Below, piece after piece: positions 24,024 through 33,209 of a stretch of 64,000 nt of DNA. Where the stretch lies: assembly GCF_900177725.1 (NCBI RefSeq), contig NZ_FXAT01000005.1, positions 1 to 64,000 on the forward strand. The letters run 5' to 3'. This DNA is from Paraburkholderia susongensis (GTDB taxonomy: Bacteria > Pseudomonadota > Gammaproteobacteria > Burkholderiales > Burkholderiaceae). The notes beneath the pieces were generated by a model. It had not been told where the DNA came from. It worked only from the letters and a program-made list of their open reading frames with translations, and ran no database searches. Position 1 is the stretch's first letter, and the number at the start of each line of letters is the position of its first letter. Both the position numbers and the translations under genes were made by a program.

Positions 24024-26288
24024 TCACGCCCGCTTCAACAGCGCGCTATCGACCGGCAATGCCCGAATTCGCGTGCCCGTCGCATTGAAGATCGCGTTGC
24101 AGATCGCCGCCGTTGTCGGCGGCACCCCCGGTTCGCCAACGCCACCGGGCGGTGCGGCGCTCGGCACGATATAAACGTGGGTTTCCGGCACGGCGTCGAT
24201 GCGTGCGACCCGGTAGTCGGTGAAGTTCGACTGTTCGGCCGCTCCCTGACTGAACGTCAGTTCGCTGTATAGCGTATTGCCGAGAGCCATCACCACCGCG
24301 CCTTCGAACTGCGCGATCACGCGGTCGGGGTTGACGATACGTCCGCAGTCGACGGCCAGATCGACCCGTGTCACCCGCACCGAGCCGTCCTCGGCGACCT
24401 GCACTTGCGCAACCGCAGCAACATAGGTCAGAAAGCTGCGATGAACGGCAATGCCGCGCCCGTGGCGAGCGGGCAGCGCAGCGCTCCAGTTCGAACGCAC
24501 CGCCGCCGCCCGGACCACCGCGGCATAGCGCGCGGTATCGATGGGATACTCGTCGATCGACGCGCCGTAGTTCGGATAGTCGACCCCCATCGCATGCAGA
24601 TCGACATGGCGAGGGCTGCCAAGCAGCGCGAGCAGATGCCGCACCGGGTCTTGTCGCGCCGCGGCGGCGAGTTCGTCGACGAACGAGCCCACCGCGAAGC
24701 CGTGCGGAATGTTGTACACCGACCGATACCATCCGATACGGGTATGCGCGGGTGCCGCTCCGTTCTCGCACCGCACATTGGGGACTTCATACGGCATGTC
24801 GGTCACGCCCTGACCGAGTTCGCCCGCCGAACCATAAATCACGTTCGGCGTGAACGTCGAGGCGATCGACGGAAACACGCTGCGGTGCAACCACGCAATC
24901 GTCCTGCCCTGCGCATCGAGGCCGCCTTCCATGTGCTGCGCGCATACGGCATGAAAATAATCGTTACGTATGTCGTCTTCACGCGTCCATGTCAGCTTGA
25001 CGGGGGCGCCGACTTCGCGCGCCAGGTACGCGGCTTCCGCCACGTAGTCCGGTTTCGACTTGCGGCCGAAGCCGCCGCCGAGCAACGTGACATTGATCGT
25101 CACGGCCTGTTCCTGCACGCCGAGTACTTGCGCGACGGTCGTGCGTGCCTGCTGCGGATTTTGCGTGGCGGTCCACACCTCGACTGCTCCGTTCGCGAAC
25201 GATGCGGTTGCCGCTAGCGGCTCCATCGCCGCATGCGCCAGATGCGGTACGTAGTAGTCCGCCGACACGTGCTGTGCGGCGCTCCTGAACGCTCCCGCAG
25301 TATCGCCGTTGTTGCGCACGACCTTCCCGGGCTGCCGGGCGGTATCTTCGAGCGCCTTGCGATAGGCGTTGCTATCGTAGGTGCCGTTCGGCCCGAGGTC
25401 CCATTCGAGCTTGAGTTTCTGGCGTCCTTGCAGAGCGGCCCAGGTGCTGGTTGCGATCACCGCGACACCGCCCAGCGGCTGGAAACCGGCGGGCAACGGT
25501 GCCGAAGCAATGCGCACCACGTGCAGCACGCCACGCACCTTCATCGCTTCGGTCGAGTCGACGCTTTTGAGCGTCGCGCCGTATACGGGCGAACGCTCGA
25601 CCGACGCATAGGTCATCCCGGGCAGCACGATATCGATGCCGTATATCGCACGGCCATGAACGATGTCGTCGAGATCGACGATCGGCAGGGACTTGCCGAT
25701 ATAGCGCCACGTGTCCTCGCTTTTCAACTGCAGGGTGTCACGGCCGGGCACCGGCTGACGCGCGGCGGCGCGCGCCACCGCGCCGTATGAAACGCGCCGG
25801 CCACTCGCCGGATGCACCACGTAGCCTGGTTCGGTCCGGCAGCTCGCCGGGCTCACGCGCCACTGCGCGGCGGCTGCCGCGATCAGCATCTGCCGCGCGG
25901 AGCCGCCTGCCTCGCGCAACGGCTGGAAGAATTGGCGGATGCTGCGCGAGCCGTCGGTATTCTGGTCGCCGTACTTCGCATCGCCTTGCGCCTGCAGGAC
26001 CTTGACCGTGTTCCAGTCGGCGTCGAGTTCGTCTGCGAGGATCATCGCGAGGCTGGTGCGGATGCCGGTGCCCATCTCGGAGCGATGCACGACCAGCACG
26101 ATCTCACCGGACGGCGCGACCGAGACATACACGTTCGGGGCGAATACTGCATCGACGCCGTTCGACGACGCGAGCGGCGCCGCGGCGAACGCGAATCGCG
26201 TGCCGCCGACATGCAGACCCAGCACCATCCCGCCGGCCAACGTGCCCTTCAGTGCCCGGCGCCGGCTCAGATTGACGATCTCGCTCAT
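24024..26288 (-). CDS. iorB: Molybdopterin-binding dehydrogenase large subunit, IorB type
   Basis: A 754-residue xanthine-oxidase-family molybdenum subunit of the isoquinoline 1-oxidoreductase/aldehyde dehydrogenase type. It begins MSEIVNLSRRRALKGTLAGG, a twin-arginine signal, so the complex is probably periplasmic. Seen: the molybdopterin-contact strand TLLGGGFGRKSKPDYVAEAA, repeated domains characteristic of the IorB split, and the C-terminal PPGGVGEPGVPPT with the catalytic-site Glu (GEPG). The ATG at 26288 overlaps the small-subunit stop (ATGA); the longer frame is spurious. Substrate is probably an aldehyde or N-heterocycle. The order AKR, HiPIP, IorA, IorB on one strand indicates one operon. 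Confidence 0.88.
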   Translation of the reverse strand: MSEIVNLSRRRALKGTLAGGMVLGLHVGGTRFAFAAAPLASSNGVDAVFAPNVYVSVAPSGEIVLVVHRSEMGTGIRTSLAMILADELDADWNTVKVLQAQGDAKYGDQNTDGSRSIRQFFQPLREAGGSARQMLIAAAAAQWRVSPASCRTEPGYVVHPASGRRVSYGAVARAAARQPVPGRDTLQLKSEDTWRYIGKSLPIVDLDDIVHGRAIYGIDIVLPGMTYASVERSPVYGATLKSVDSTEAMKVRGVLHVVRIASAPLPAGFQPLGGVAVIATSTWAALQGRQKLKLEWDLGPNGTYDSNAYRKALEDTARQPGKVVRNNGDTAGAFRSAAQHVSADYYVPHLAHAAMEPLAATASFANGAVEVWTATQNPQQARTTVAQVLGVQEQAVTINVTLLGGGFGRKSKPDYVAEAAYLAREVGAPVKLTWTREDDIRNDYFHAVCAQHMEGGLDAQGRTIAWLHRSVFPSIASTFTPNVIYGSAGELGQGVTDMPYEVPNVRCENGAAPAHTRIGWYRSVYNIPHGFAVGSFVDELAAAARQDPVRHLLALLGSPRHVDLHAMGVDYPNYGASIDEYPIDTARYAAVVRAAAVRSNWSAALPARHGRGIAVHRSFLTYVAAVAQVQVAEDGSVRVTRVDLAVDCGRIVNPDRVIAQFEGAVVMALGNTLYSELTFSQGAAEQSNFTDYRVARIDAVPETHVYIVPSAAPPGGVGEPGVPPTTAAICNAIFNATGTRIRALPVDSALLKRA

Positions 26289-26737
26289 GACGCCTGCTCC
26301 GCCGCAGCCTTGATGGCAATCTTGATGCGCTGATAGGTGCCGCAGCGGCATACGTTGCCCGACATCGCTTCGACGATCTGCTCGTCGCTCGGCTTCGGTG
26401 TCTGTTTGAGCAGCGACGCAGCCTGCATCATCTGGCCGGGCTGACAGTAGCCGCACTGCGGCACATTGGCCGCTTTCCACGCTCGCTGCACGGGATGTTC
26501 GCCGCCTTTGCCAAGGCCTTCGATCGTCGTCACGGACTTGCCCTGCGCATCCGCCAGCGACGTGACGCACGATCGCACCGCCACGCCCTCCAGATGAACG
26601 GTACACGCGCCACATGCGCCCACGCCGCACCCGAACTTGGTGCCATGCAGTCCCAGCAGATCCCGCACCGCCCACAGCAGCGGCATGTTCGCGTCGGCGT
26701 CGACGTTGTGATGCACGCCATTCACAATCAGTTCCAT
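26285..26737 (-). CDS. iorA: 2Fe-2S small subunit of the IorA/IorB dehydrogenase
   Basis: A 150-residue protein with two [2Fe-2S] clusters. The N-terminal plant-type cluster has C37, C42, C45 and C57 (FGCGVGACGACTVHL); the C-terminal helical domain has QCGYCQPGQMM and NVCRCGTYQRI. This is the electron-transfer subunit that pairs with the molybdenum subunit encoded next, with which it shares a 4-base overlap. It has no signal peptide, so it would be exported by riding with the Tat-signal large subunit. Length and cysteine pattern are normal. Confidence 0.9.
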   Translation of the reverse strand: MELIVNGVHHNVDADANMPLLWAVRDLLGLHGTKFGCGVGACGACTVHLEGVAVRSCVTSLADAQGKSVTTIEGLGKGGEHPVQRAWKAANVPQCGYCQPGQMMQAASLLKQTPKPSDEQIVEAMSGNVCRCGTYQRIKIAIKAAAEQAS

Positions 26738-26805
26738 CCGTTTACTCCTTGTTGTCGACGCACGCCACGGCTGCCGGCGCTACCTGATGACAGGCTCAGC
26801 GTCGT

Positions 26806-27117
26806 TCATGCTCTTGCCTGATAGGCCTTGCACCAACCGGCACCGCTCACCTGCTTCGCGCCGAACAGCGCACAGAGCGCGTTGGCGTCGGCCGGCTTGC
26901 CCTGATAGAACTGGCAGTTCGAGCAGCGCTGGTTGCGGTTGAAATGCGGGTATTTCGCCGGGTCGACGCGGCTTGCATCGGCCACGTATCCGAGCGCCTG
27001 CGCAGCGGGATCGCTCTCCTGAAGCGACACGGCTGCGGCCCACACAGGGCGTCCTGCGAGCGCAAGCGCGGCCGCGCCGATCGACTGGATCATGAAGGTG
27101 CGTCGAAGGTTCGTCAT
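26806..27117 (-). CDS. High-potential iron-sulfur protein (HiPIP)
   Basis: A 103-residue protein with an RR-containing signal (MTNLRRTFMIQSIGAAALAL, cleavage near VWAAA) and a HiPIP domain: NQRCSNCQFYQGK, CALFGAKQV and GWCKAY supply the four cysteines for one [4Fe-4S] cluster. HiPIPs carry single electrons at high potential in the periplasm. The gene lies between an aldo/keto reductase gene (17 bases upstream) and iorA (68 bases downstream), so it is the likely electron acceptor of the molybdenum dehydrogenase in place of the usual cytochrome. That assignment is inference from position. Confidence 0.88.
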   Translation of the reverse strand: MTNLRRTFMIQSIGAAALALAGRPVWAAAVSLQESDPAAQALGYVADASRVDPAKYPHFNRNQRCSNCQFYQGKPADANALCALFGAKQVSGAGWCKAYQARA

Positions 27118-27134
27118 GTTCGATGCCCCTCCCG

Positions 27135-28133
27135 TTACGCTACGAGCACGCGTTGCGGCGGCGCCATGAACTCCGGCCCCACGGGGTCTTTGACGAAGTT
27201 CGCGACAATCGCGTCGATCTGCCTGAATGCTTTCTCGTCGAGGCGCCAGCCGAACACGTCGTCGATGCCGTCCAGTTGCGCAGGACGACGTGCGCCCCAT
27301 AGCGCGATCGTCGGACCGCGATCGAGCACCCAGCGCACCGCGAGCGCGAGCACCGGCTTGTCGAAGTTATCGCGCGCGAACGCGTTCAGCGCCTTGACGG
27401 CCGCGACATATTGCTCGCGACGCGGCTCGCGAAACTTCGGATCGCGCAGGCGCAGATCGTCGCCCTCGAAGCGCGTCTCGACGCCGATGCGCCCCGCCAG
27501 CAATCCGCGGCACAGCGCTCCATAGGCAAGCGCGACGAGCCCATGCCGTTTCGCGTACGGGAGCACGTCACGGTCGATATCCCGTTCGAACAGGTTGTAT
27601 GGCGGCTGCGTGGCCGACAGCGGCGCCACGCGCCGGAACGCATCCATTTGCGCAGGCGAGAAGTTGCTGACGCCCAGCGCCCGCACCTTGCCTTCCTTGC
27701 GCAGATCGTCGAGCACCTGTGCGGTCTCTTCGATCGGCACGAGCGGGTCGGGCCAGTGGACCTGATACAGATCGATGTAATCCGTGCGCAAGCGCTTCAG
27801 GGTGTCCTCTACTTCCTGACGGATGCGCGCCGGCGACGAATTGCGAAATACCGCGCCGTCGTGCCACTCCAGCGCGACCTTGGTTGCGATGACCGCCTTG
27901 TGCCGATAGCCGTCGGCCAGCGCCTTGCCAACGATGTCCTCCGAGGCGCCAAAGCCGTACACCGGCGCTGTATCGATCAGATTGACCCCGCTGTCGAGCG
28001 CGCGGCGGATCACCGCGATCGACTCTTTCTCGTCGGTGCCGCCCCACATCCATCCGCCAATGGCCCAGGTGCCAAGGCCGATACGTGAAACGGGAGTCGT
28101 TAAACCTTCAATTGCGATTGTTTCAATAGTCAT
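27135..28133 (-). CDS. Aldo/keto reductase
   Basis: A 332-residue NADPH-dependent aldo/keto reductase. Seen: LGTWAIGGWMWGG, the catalytic Asp54 and Tyr59 in NLIDTAPVYGFG, Lys85 in VIATKVALEW and the His in YQVHWPDP, plus a C-terminal IALWGARRPAQLDGI cofactor loop. The TIM barrel is of normal length. It heads the HiPIP/IorA/IorB operon, 17 bases before the HiPIP gene. A cytoplasmic reductase and a periplasmic oxidase for related carbonyl compounds in one operon suggest aldehyde detoxification or redox cycling; that is inference. Confidence 0.88.
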   Translation of the reverse strand: MTIETIAIEGLTTPVSRIGLGTWAIGGWMWGGTDEKESIAVIRRALDSGVNLIDTAPVYGFGASEDIVGKALADGYRHKAVIATKVALEWHDGAVFRNSSPARIRQEVEDTLKRLRTDYIDLYQVHWPDPLVPIEETAQVLDDLRKEGKVRALGVSNFSPAQMDAFRRVAPLSATQPPYNLFERDIDRDVLPYAKRHGLVALAYGALCRGLLAGRIGVETRFEGDDLRLRDPKFREPRREQYVAAVKALNAFARDNFDKPVLALAVRWVLDRGPTIALWGARRPAQLDGIDDVFGWRLDEKAFRQIDAIVANFVKDPVGPEFMAPPQRVLVA

Positions 28134-28484
28134 CTGAAGCTCAAAATCAAAAGCGCTATATCAGGCACCGCATCCGGGTCGAAGCGATCCGGAAAATGGC
28201 GACATGCCCATCGGACGGGCAGGCTTGCCGATTATTTCAGCGGCATCCGGCGATCACAAGAAGGCACCTGAAGGTTTCATACTTTCCCGGCGGAAACTAA
28301 TTGCTACGACGCGGCATATGCGCACGGCAACGCGCAAATGAAAATCGGCAATCCGGCGCAACTCGACTATCTACTCACGCCGCTGCATGAATTCGATGCT
28401 GAGCACGAGCGCCGGGCACTCAGCAAAGTCTCGAAAAATTGCCCATAATTGCGCACAGTCGTGAAGCAATCGTTGGGACATCTT
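28134..28484. other. Divergent promoter region, AKR and MFS genes
   Basis: About 350 bases lie between the aldo/keto reductase start and the MFS start. I see no gene and no strong repeat. Promoters for both flanking genes must be here. Confidence 0.4.
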
Positions 28485-29702
28485 ATGAAAGTCGTTTCCG
28501 CCGCACCGCAATCCCCGCTCGCATTTCTGGCTGTAGCGTTGGCATTCGCAATCAACATGATGGGTACCACGCTACCGACCGCCATCTATCGCTATTACCA
28601 GCAGCAGTATGGTTTTACGCCGACCGTCATCACCGTCATCTACGCGTCATATGCAATCGGGGTGCTCGGTGCGCTGCTGCTGATCGGCAACTGGTCCGAT
28701 CAGCTAGGCCGCCGTCGCATGCTGCTGGCGGGCTTGTGTGTGTCGGCCGCGTCGGCGCTCACGTTCGTGTTCAGCGACGGATTGGCGCTTCTGATGCTGG
28801 GCCGTCTGCTGTCGGGGATTTCCGCCGGCATCTTCACAGGAACCGCCACCGTCGCCGTGATCGAACTCGCGCCGCCCGCGTGGCGCGGCAAAGCCACGTT
28901 CGCGGCTACCGCCTCCAACATGCTCGGGCTGGGTCTCGGTCCTTTGCTGAGCGGCGTGCTGGTCGAACTGTTTCCCCGGCCAATGCAGTTGCCCTATACG
29001 GTTCATCTGGCGCTGATCGCCATCGCCGCGCTTGCCGTCTTCCGGGTGCCGGAAACCGCCGCGATTCCCGCGCGGGTCAAGCTCGGCATCCAGAAAATTT
29101 CGCTTCCCGCCGAGGTCCGCGCTGCGTTCATCCCTGCCGCGCTAGCGGGGTTTGCCGGTTTCGTCGTGGTGGGTTTCTTTGCAGCGGTCGCGCCCCAACT
29201 GATTCGGGTCGTTCTCGGCTTTCACAGTGGCATCGTCTTAGGCGCGATCGTGTTCCTGCTGTTCGCGTGCTCCGCGCTCGGGCAGATCGTGCAGGCGATC
29301 ATTGCCGCCCGATGGCGACAGGCAACAGGCTGCATCGGACTCGTGATGGGACTGATGTGGGTCGGCCTGTGCGTGCCCGAACGCTCGCTCGGCGCGCTTT
29401 TGCTCGGCACCGCGCTGGCGGGAATCGGGCAAGGCATCAGCTTCCGCGCGGGCCTGGGCGAGATCGCGTCGGCGGCGCCCGCGCACCGGCGAGCGGAAGT
29501 CACGTCGAGCTTCTTCGTCGTGCTGTATGTCGCGATCTCACTCCCTGTGATCGGGCTGGGCATCGCCGTGCAGCGCGCCGGCATCGAGCGAGCGACGCTG
29601 CTCTTTGCCGGCTTGACGATAGTCCTGGTGCTGATCGCGCTGTTTTTGCTGATGCTCGGGCAAATGAACCGCAAGCCCGGCGCCGCGCCGATCGGCGACT
29701 GA
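28485..29702 (+). CDS. MFS transporter, drug/efflux-like
   Basis: A 405-residue, 12-helix major facilitator protein. The loop GNWSDQLGRRRMLLAGL between helices 2 and 3 is the MFS signature, and the general pattern resembles the drug:H+ antiporter group of YnfM/Bcr-like type rather than the ACS importers elsewhere in the window. The ATG at 28485 is preferred to an upstream TTG. It is convergent with a TetR gene 36 bases away and divergent from the aldo/keto reductase operon. Cargo unknown. Confidence 0.82.
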   Translation: MKVVSAAPQSPLAFLAVALAFAINMMGTTLPTAIYRYYQQQYGFTPTVITVIYASYAIGVLGALLLIGNWSDQLGRRRMLLAGLCVSAASALTFVFSDGLALLMLGRLLSGISAGIFTGTATVAVIELAPPAWRGKATFAATASNMLGLGLGPLLSGVLVELFPRPMQLPYTVHLALIAIAALAVFRVPETAAIPARVKLGIQKISLPAEVRAAFIPAALAGFAGFVVVGFFAAVAPQLIRVVLGFHSGIVLGAIVFLLFACSALGQIVQAIIAARWRQATGCIGLVMGLMWVGLCVPERSLGALLLGTALAGIGQGISFRAGLGEIASAAPAHRRAEVTSSFFVVLYVAISLPVIGLGIAVQRAGIERATLLFAGLTIVLVLIALFLLMLGQMNRKPGAAPIGD

Positions 29703-29738
29703 GAACACCAGGTCCCGCTCGATCAGGCCTTTAGCGCG

Positions 29739-30449
29739 TCACGCCCGGGAGCCTGCCAGCGCCGGAAGCAGCGCCGGCACGCTCGTGAGGAAGGCGCGCA
29801 CCTGCATCGCAATGACCGCGTCGACGGGCGTGGTGTTGTCGTTCGAATAGATACGGCGCCGAATCGCCAGGTGGGATACCGCTCCATGCAGCAGCCAGCC
29901 GACCTCGGTCAGATGCGCCGGATCGGCGGGTACGCCGCATCCCAGTTCGTGCGCCGTCTCGGTGACGATGATTTCGAGCGCATGCGTGACGACCGCATTC
30001 GTGTACGCCGGCGCCAATTGCAGGTCTTCAAGCGACGAGTAGAGGAACAGACGCAGCCACTGCCGCGTCAGCAGGGTCTCATAGTACTCGCGATAAAACG
30101 TATTGAGTCTGCTTTCAAGAGGCACACTGCGGTCTTTCAACTGCACAAACCATATCGCCTTGAAGGTTCCCACGATTTCGCGCTTATAAACTTCGTCGAT
30201 CAGCGCGGCTTTGCTGGGAAACAGGCTATACAGCAACCGTTGCGACACCCCGCAGGCTTCCGCGATCGCGCGAGTCTGCGCGTTCAAACCGTGTTCGGCG
30301 AAATATTCGGCGGCCTTTTCCAGCACGCGCGCCTGCCGCTCAGCACGTGGCAGACGCTGCGGCGCTTTTTTCATCGGCCGCTTGATCGGCGCGCGACTCT
30401 TTACGGTCTTGCTCCCCGGCTCCGCGACATCTTTGGGTTTGGCCTTCAT
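29739..30449 (-). CDS. TetR-family regulator
   Basis: A 236-residue regulator. Residues 1-32 are Lys/Arg/Pro-rich; the TetR HTH follows (RQARVLEKAAEYFAEHGLNA then IAEACGVSQRLLYSLFPSKA), then an all-helical ligand domain. A near-perfect 24-bp palindrome at 30479-30502 lies 30 bases upstream of its start and is a convincing self-operator. The possible targets are itself and the MFS genes on either side (28485 convergent, 30817 divergent). Confidence 0.87.
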   Translation of the reverse strand: MKAKPKDVAEPGSKTVKSRAPIKRPMKKAPQRLPRAERQARVLEKAAEYFAEHGLNAQTRAIAEACGVSQRLLYSLFPSKAALIDEVYKREIVGTFKAIWFVQLKDRSVPLESRLNTFYREYYETLLTRQWLRLFLYSSLEDLQLAPAYTNAVVTHALEIIVTETAHELGCGVPADPAHLTEVGWLLHGAVSHLAIRRRIYSNDNTTPVDAVIAMQVRAFLTSVPALLPALAGSRA

Positions 30450-30478
30450 GACGCTCCTGTGTCCATCGCTTCCGAAAA

Positions 30479-30502
30479 ATAAGTCTTCACATGACGACTT
30501 AT
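30479..30502. promoter_or_regulatory. TetR-type operator palindrome
   Basis: ATAAGTCTTCAC followed by ATGACGACTTAT forms a 24-bp palindrome with 10 of 12 half-site positions matching and perfect 7-bp outer arms. Size and place, 30 bases before the tetR start on the divergent side, fit a TetR dimer-pair operator controlling the 30450-30816 region. Confidence 0.7.
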
Positions 30503-30816
30503 GCTTTGATAGGGTATACCGTCCGGGTACGAGGAAGATTTTCTTCGTCCGCCCGGGCGCAGCGCTGCATTATCTCAGGCCGTTGGGCAATCCTTGCCGA
30601 TCTGTTCAGACGAAAGGGGGCATTCGCGCTCGGCGGGGTGCTGCTCGCGTTGGCCGCCGCTGGAATCGTGGCGGCGAATCGTTGATCGAAAGCAGCTGCC
30701 CTGGCCTGTGACGTTTGCTCACAAAGTCAATATTTTTCGTGCATTGTCGTCCCCTCGACCTTGGCGCTTAATCATCCTCGAGAGCATTCCGCAACGCATA
30801 AATCTGGAGGAAAGCC
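30503..30816. other. Leader region of the MFS gene at 30817
   Basis: No gene is supported. A 64-codon frame at 30491-30685 ends in a hydrophobic stretch but lacks a ribosome binding site and overlaps the TetR operator, so I do not call it. The last bases hold the GGAGG site of the following gene. Confidence 0.4.
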
Positions 30817-32151
30817 ATGGATGTCAGGCCGCGCAAAGCCGCGATTTCCGATCGGTTGATGAAACGGATCGCCTGGCGGCTCGCGCCGCTGATGATCGTG
30901 ATGTATATCGCGAACCAGCTCGACCGCGCGAACATCGGCTATGCGGCGCTGACCATGAATGCCGAACTCCACATGACGACGGCGCAATACGGTTTCGCCG
31001 CCAGCCTGTTTTTTCTCGGCTATATCCTGTTCGAAGTACCGAGCAACCTCTGCATGCATCGGTTTGGCGCTCGGCTATGGATGACGCGCATTCTGCTGAG
31101 CTGGGGTCTGCTCTCTTCGCTGACGGGCTTCGTTCCCGACTCGCGCTGGCTCTATATCGCCCGCTTCTTTCTCGGCGCGTTCGAAGCCGGCCTGTTTCCG
31201 GGCATGGTGTATTACCTCACGCTGTGGATGCCCGCGCACAATCGCGTATGGATGATGTCTCTGTTCGTGACGGCGATCCCGCTGACCGGCATGCTCGGGG
31301 CACCGGTCTCCACCTGGCTGATGACACACGCGAACGTGTTCGGCATCACCGGCTGGCGCGCGATGATTCTGCTGGAGGGGATTCCCGCGATCATACTGGC
31401 CGGCATCGTCTACTTCCGGCTGACGGACGACCCATCCCGCTCACACTGGCTTTCCAGCGAGGAAAAGAGTGAAATCGCCGCGGCGCTGGCTGCCGAACGG
31501 GCCGAGGCGGCGGCCGCCACCTCGCCGTCCAGCGCCGCGCGAGCGCTCACCAATCCTAAAGTCTGGGCGCTCGGTCTCGTCTACTTCGGCACCAACGCCG
31601 GCATCATCGGCCTGCTCTACTTCCTGCCGCAAGTCGTCAAAACGTTTGAAAGCACTTTTGGGGTGAAGTACAGCCTCGTGGATATCGGGCTGATTACAGC
31701 GATTCCATTCAGCGTCGCGCTTGTCGCGACACTGATCTGGGGCCGTGTGGTCAGCCGTCGCCAGGTCAGCGCCCGGCATGTGGCAGGACCCCAGCTCGTG
31801 TGCGCGGCCGCGCTCTCGGTGGCCCTGCTGCTGAAATCTCCGTATCAGTCGATCATCGCTCTTTCAATCGGCTCCGCGGCCTGCTTCTGCAGCATCACGA
31901 CCTTCTGGCAGTTGCCTAGCCGCATCCTCACCGATCGCGCCGCAGCGGCCGGCATCGCGCTGATCACGAGCATAGGCGTGTCGTCGGGATTTCTGTTGCC
32001 GTACTTTATCGGTTGGGTCAAGGATACGACCGGCACGTTTGTCCTCGCCTTTGTCGGCATTGCCGCGGCGATGGTGCTCGCTGCGATCACGGTCATGTTG
32101 CTCGAGATGCGTTGGCGCGACGTTGGCCAGCCACAGCTTGCCAGCGAGTGA
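30817..32151 (+). CDS. MFS transporter, anion:cation symporter type
   Basis: A 444-residue, 12-helix carrier of the ACS family: MYIANQLDRANIGYAALTMN (helix 1), GARLWMTRILLSWG and GWRAMILLEGIPAI are family hallmarks. It is a clear paralogue of the carrier at 15772-17118. GGAGG lies 8 bases before the ATG. It is divergent from the TetR gene with a palindrome between them, and followed by a LysR gene 80 bases on. Uptake of an organic acid is likely; the class II aldolase downstream may act on it. Confidence 0.88.
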   Translation: MDVRPRKAAISDRLMKRIAWRLAPLMIVMYIANQLDRANIGYAALTMNAELHMTTAQYGFAASLFFLGYILFEVPSNLCMHRFGARLWMTRILLSWGLLSSLTGFVPDSRWLYIARFFLGAFEAGLFPGMVYYLTLWMPAHNRVWMMSLFVTAIPLTGMLGAPVSTWLMTHANVFGITGWRAMILLEGIPAIILAGIVYFRLTDDPSRSHWLSSEEKSEIAAALAAERAEAAAATSPSSAARALTNPKVWALGLVYFGTNAGIIGLLYFLPQVVKTFESTFGVKYSLVDIGLITAIPFSVALVATLIWGRVVSRRQVSARHVAGPQLVCAAALSVALLLKSPYQSIIALSIGSAACFCSITTFWQLPSRILTDRAAAAGIALITSIGVSSGFLLPYFIGWVKDTTGTFVLAFVGIAAAMVLAAITVMLLEMRWRDVGQPQLASE

Positions 32152-32231
32152 GCGTGGCGAGCGCGTCGCCGTGCCTGGGACTATCATCGAGCAATCCATT
32201 GCCCACTTCTTTTCGCCAGCAAGGATTCCCG

Positions 32232-33182
32232 ATGCGTCGCGGTGTTCCCAGTCTCAGTGCGCTGCAAGCTTTTGAAGCGGCGGCGCGGCATGAAAGTTTT
32301 TCGAAGGCTGCTATCGAGCTGTCGCAAACGCACGGTGCTGTCTGCAAAAAGGTCAACGAGCTGGAAGCGCATCTGGGCATCCCGCTGTTCGAGCGGGTGC
32401 GTCAGCGTCTGGTGCTGTCCGCGGCGGGCGCGGAGTACGCGCGGCGAATTCGCGTCCATCTCGACCAGATTCGCCGCGATACGCTCGAGCTGATTCGCCA
32501 GCAGGGTGAAGTCAAGATTCAGTTGGCGGTCGGTGTCACGTTTGCGTCTCAATGGCTGATTCCGCGTCTCAATGACTTCTACGAGCTGAACCCGGATCTG
32601 CAGCTTCATATCATGGGCCGCGACCAGCCGACCTTCTTCGACAATTCAAGCTTCGACGCCGCGATTTATTTCTCACAGAGCTTGTGGCCCGCCATGCCGG
32701 GACAACCGCTCGTAAGCGACGACCGGATTCTGGCCGTCTGCGCGCCCGCGTTGCTCGGCAGATGCGATGGCTTGAGCAGCGAAAAAATCAGCGCCCTGCC
32801 CTGGATTCACACTCGCGATCTGCCGCGCGCGTGGCTTGCATGGTCCGAAAGCGCATCCACGCAGATCACCGAACATAGCGCGGCGAACCAGCACTACGAC
32901 ATGTTCATCATGGCGATCAACGCCGCGATTTCAGGACTCGGTGTGGCCTTGCTTCCGCAGATCCTGATTGAACGCGAGCTGCGCAGCGGCGCGCTCGTCC
33001 AGGTGCATCCTCATTCGATCCCGAATCCGGAAACCATCTACTATTCGTTTCCCGAGCAGAAGCGTGACTGGGAGCCGCTCAAGCGCTTCGATCAATGGCT
33101 CAGCGAGGCGGTGCGCGATTATCGCGAAGGCTGTCGGCGCGATCGAACGGCAGCCTTCGAAACGACGCTGGCGCCAGACTGA
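32232..33182 (+). CDS. LysR-family regulator, GcvA-like
   Basis: A 316-residue LysR regulator of the GcvA type: PSLSALQAFEAAARHESFSK then ELSQTHGAVCKKVNELEAHL is the HTH, and the effector domain contains QLAVGVTFASQWLIPRLNDF, typical of GcvA relatives. The ATG at 32232 is set by the HTH; the longer frame overlaps the MFS gene. It lies 80 bases after the MFS gene and is convergent with the class II aldolase gene, and may control either. Confidence 0.87.
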   Translation: MRRGVPSLSALQAFEAAARHESFSKAAIELSQTHGAVCKKVNELEAHLGIPLFERVRQRLVLSAAGAEYARRIRVHLDQIRRDTLELIRQQGEVKIQLAVGVTFASQWLIPRLNDFYELNPDLQLHIMGRDQPTFFDNSSFDAAIYFSQSLWPAMPGQPLVSDDRILAVCAPALLGRCDGLSSEKISALPWIHTRDLPRAWLAWSESASTQITEHSAANQHYDMFIMAINAAISGLGVALLPQILIERELRSGALVQVHPHSIPNPETIYYSFPEQKRDWEPLKRFDQWLSEAVRDYREGCRRDRTAAFETTLAPD

Positions 33183-33209
33183 GGACGTCCCGCGTGGAGA
33201 AGTGCGGCT

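Noticed and set aside
30491..30685. 64-codon plus-strand frame with a hydrophobic end
   Set aside because: No ribosome binding site, it begins inside the TetR operator, and no family is recognised.
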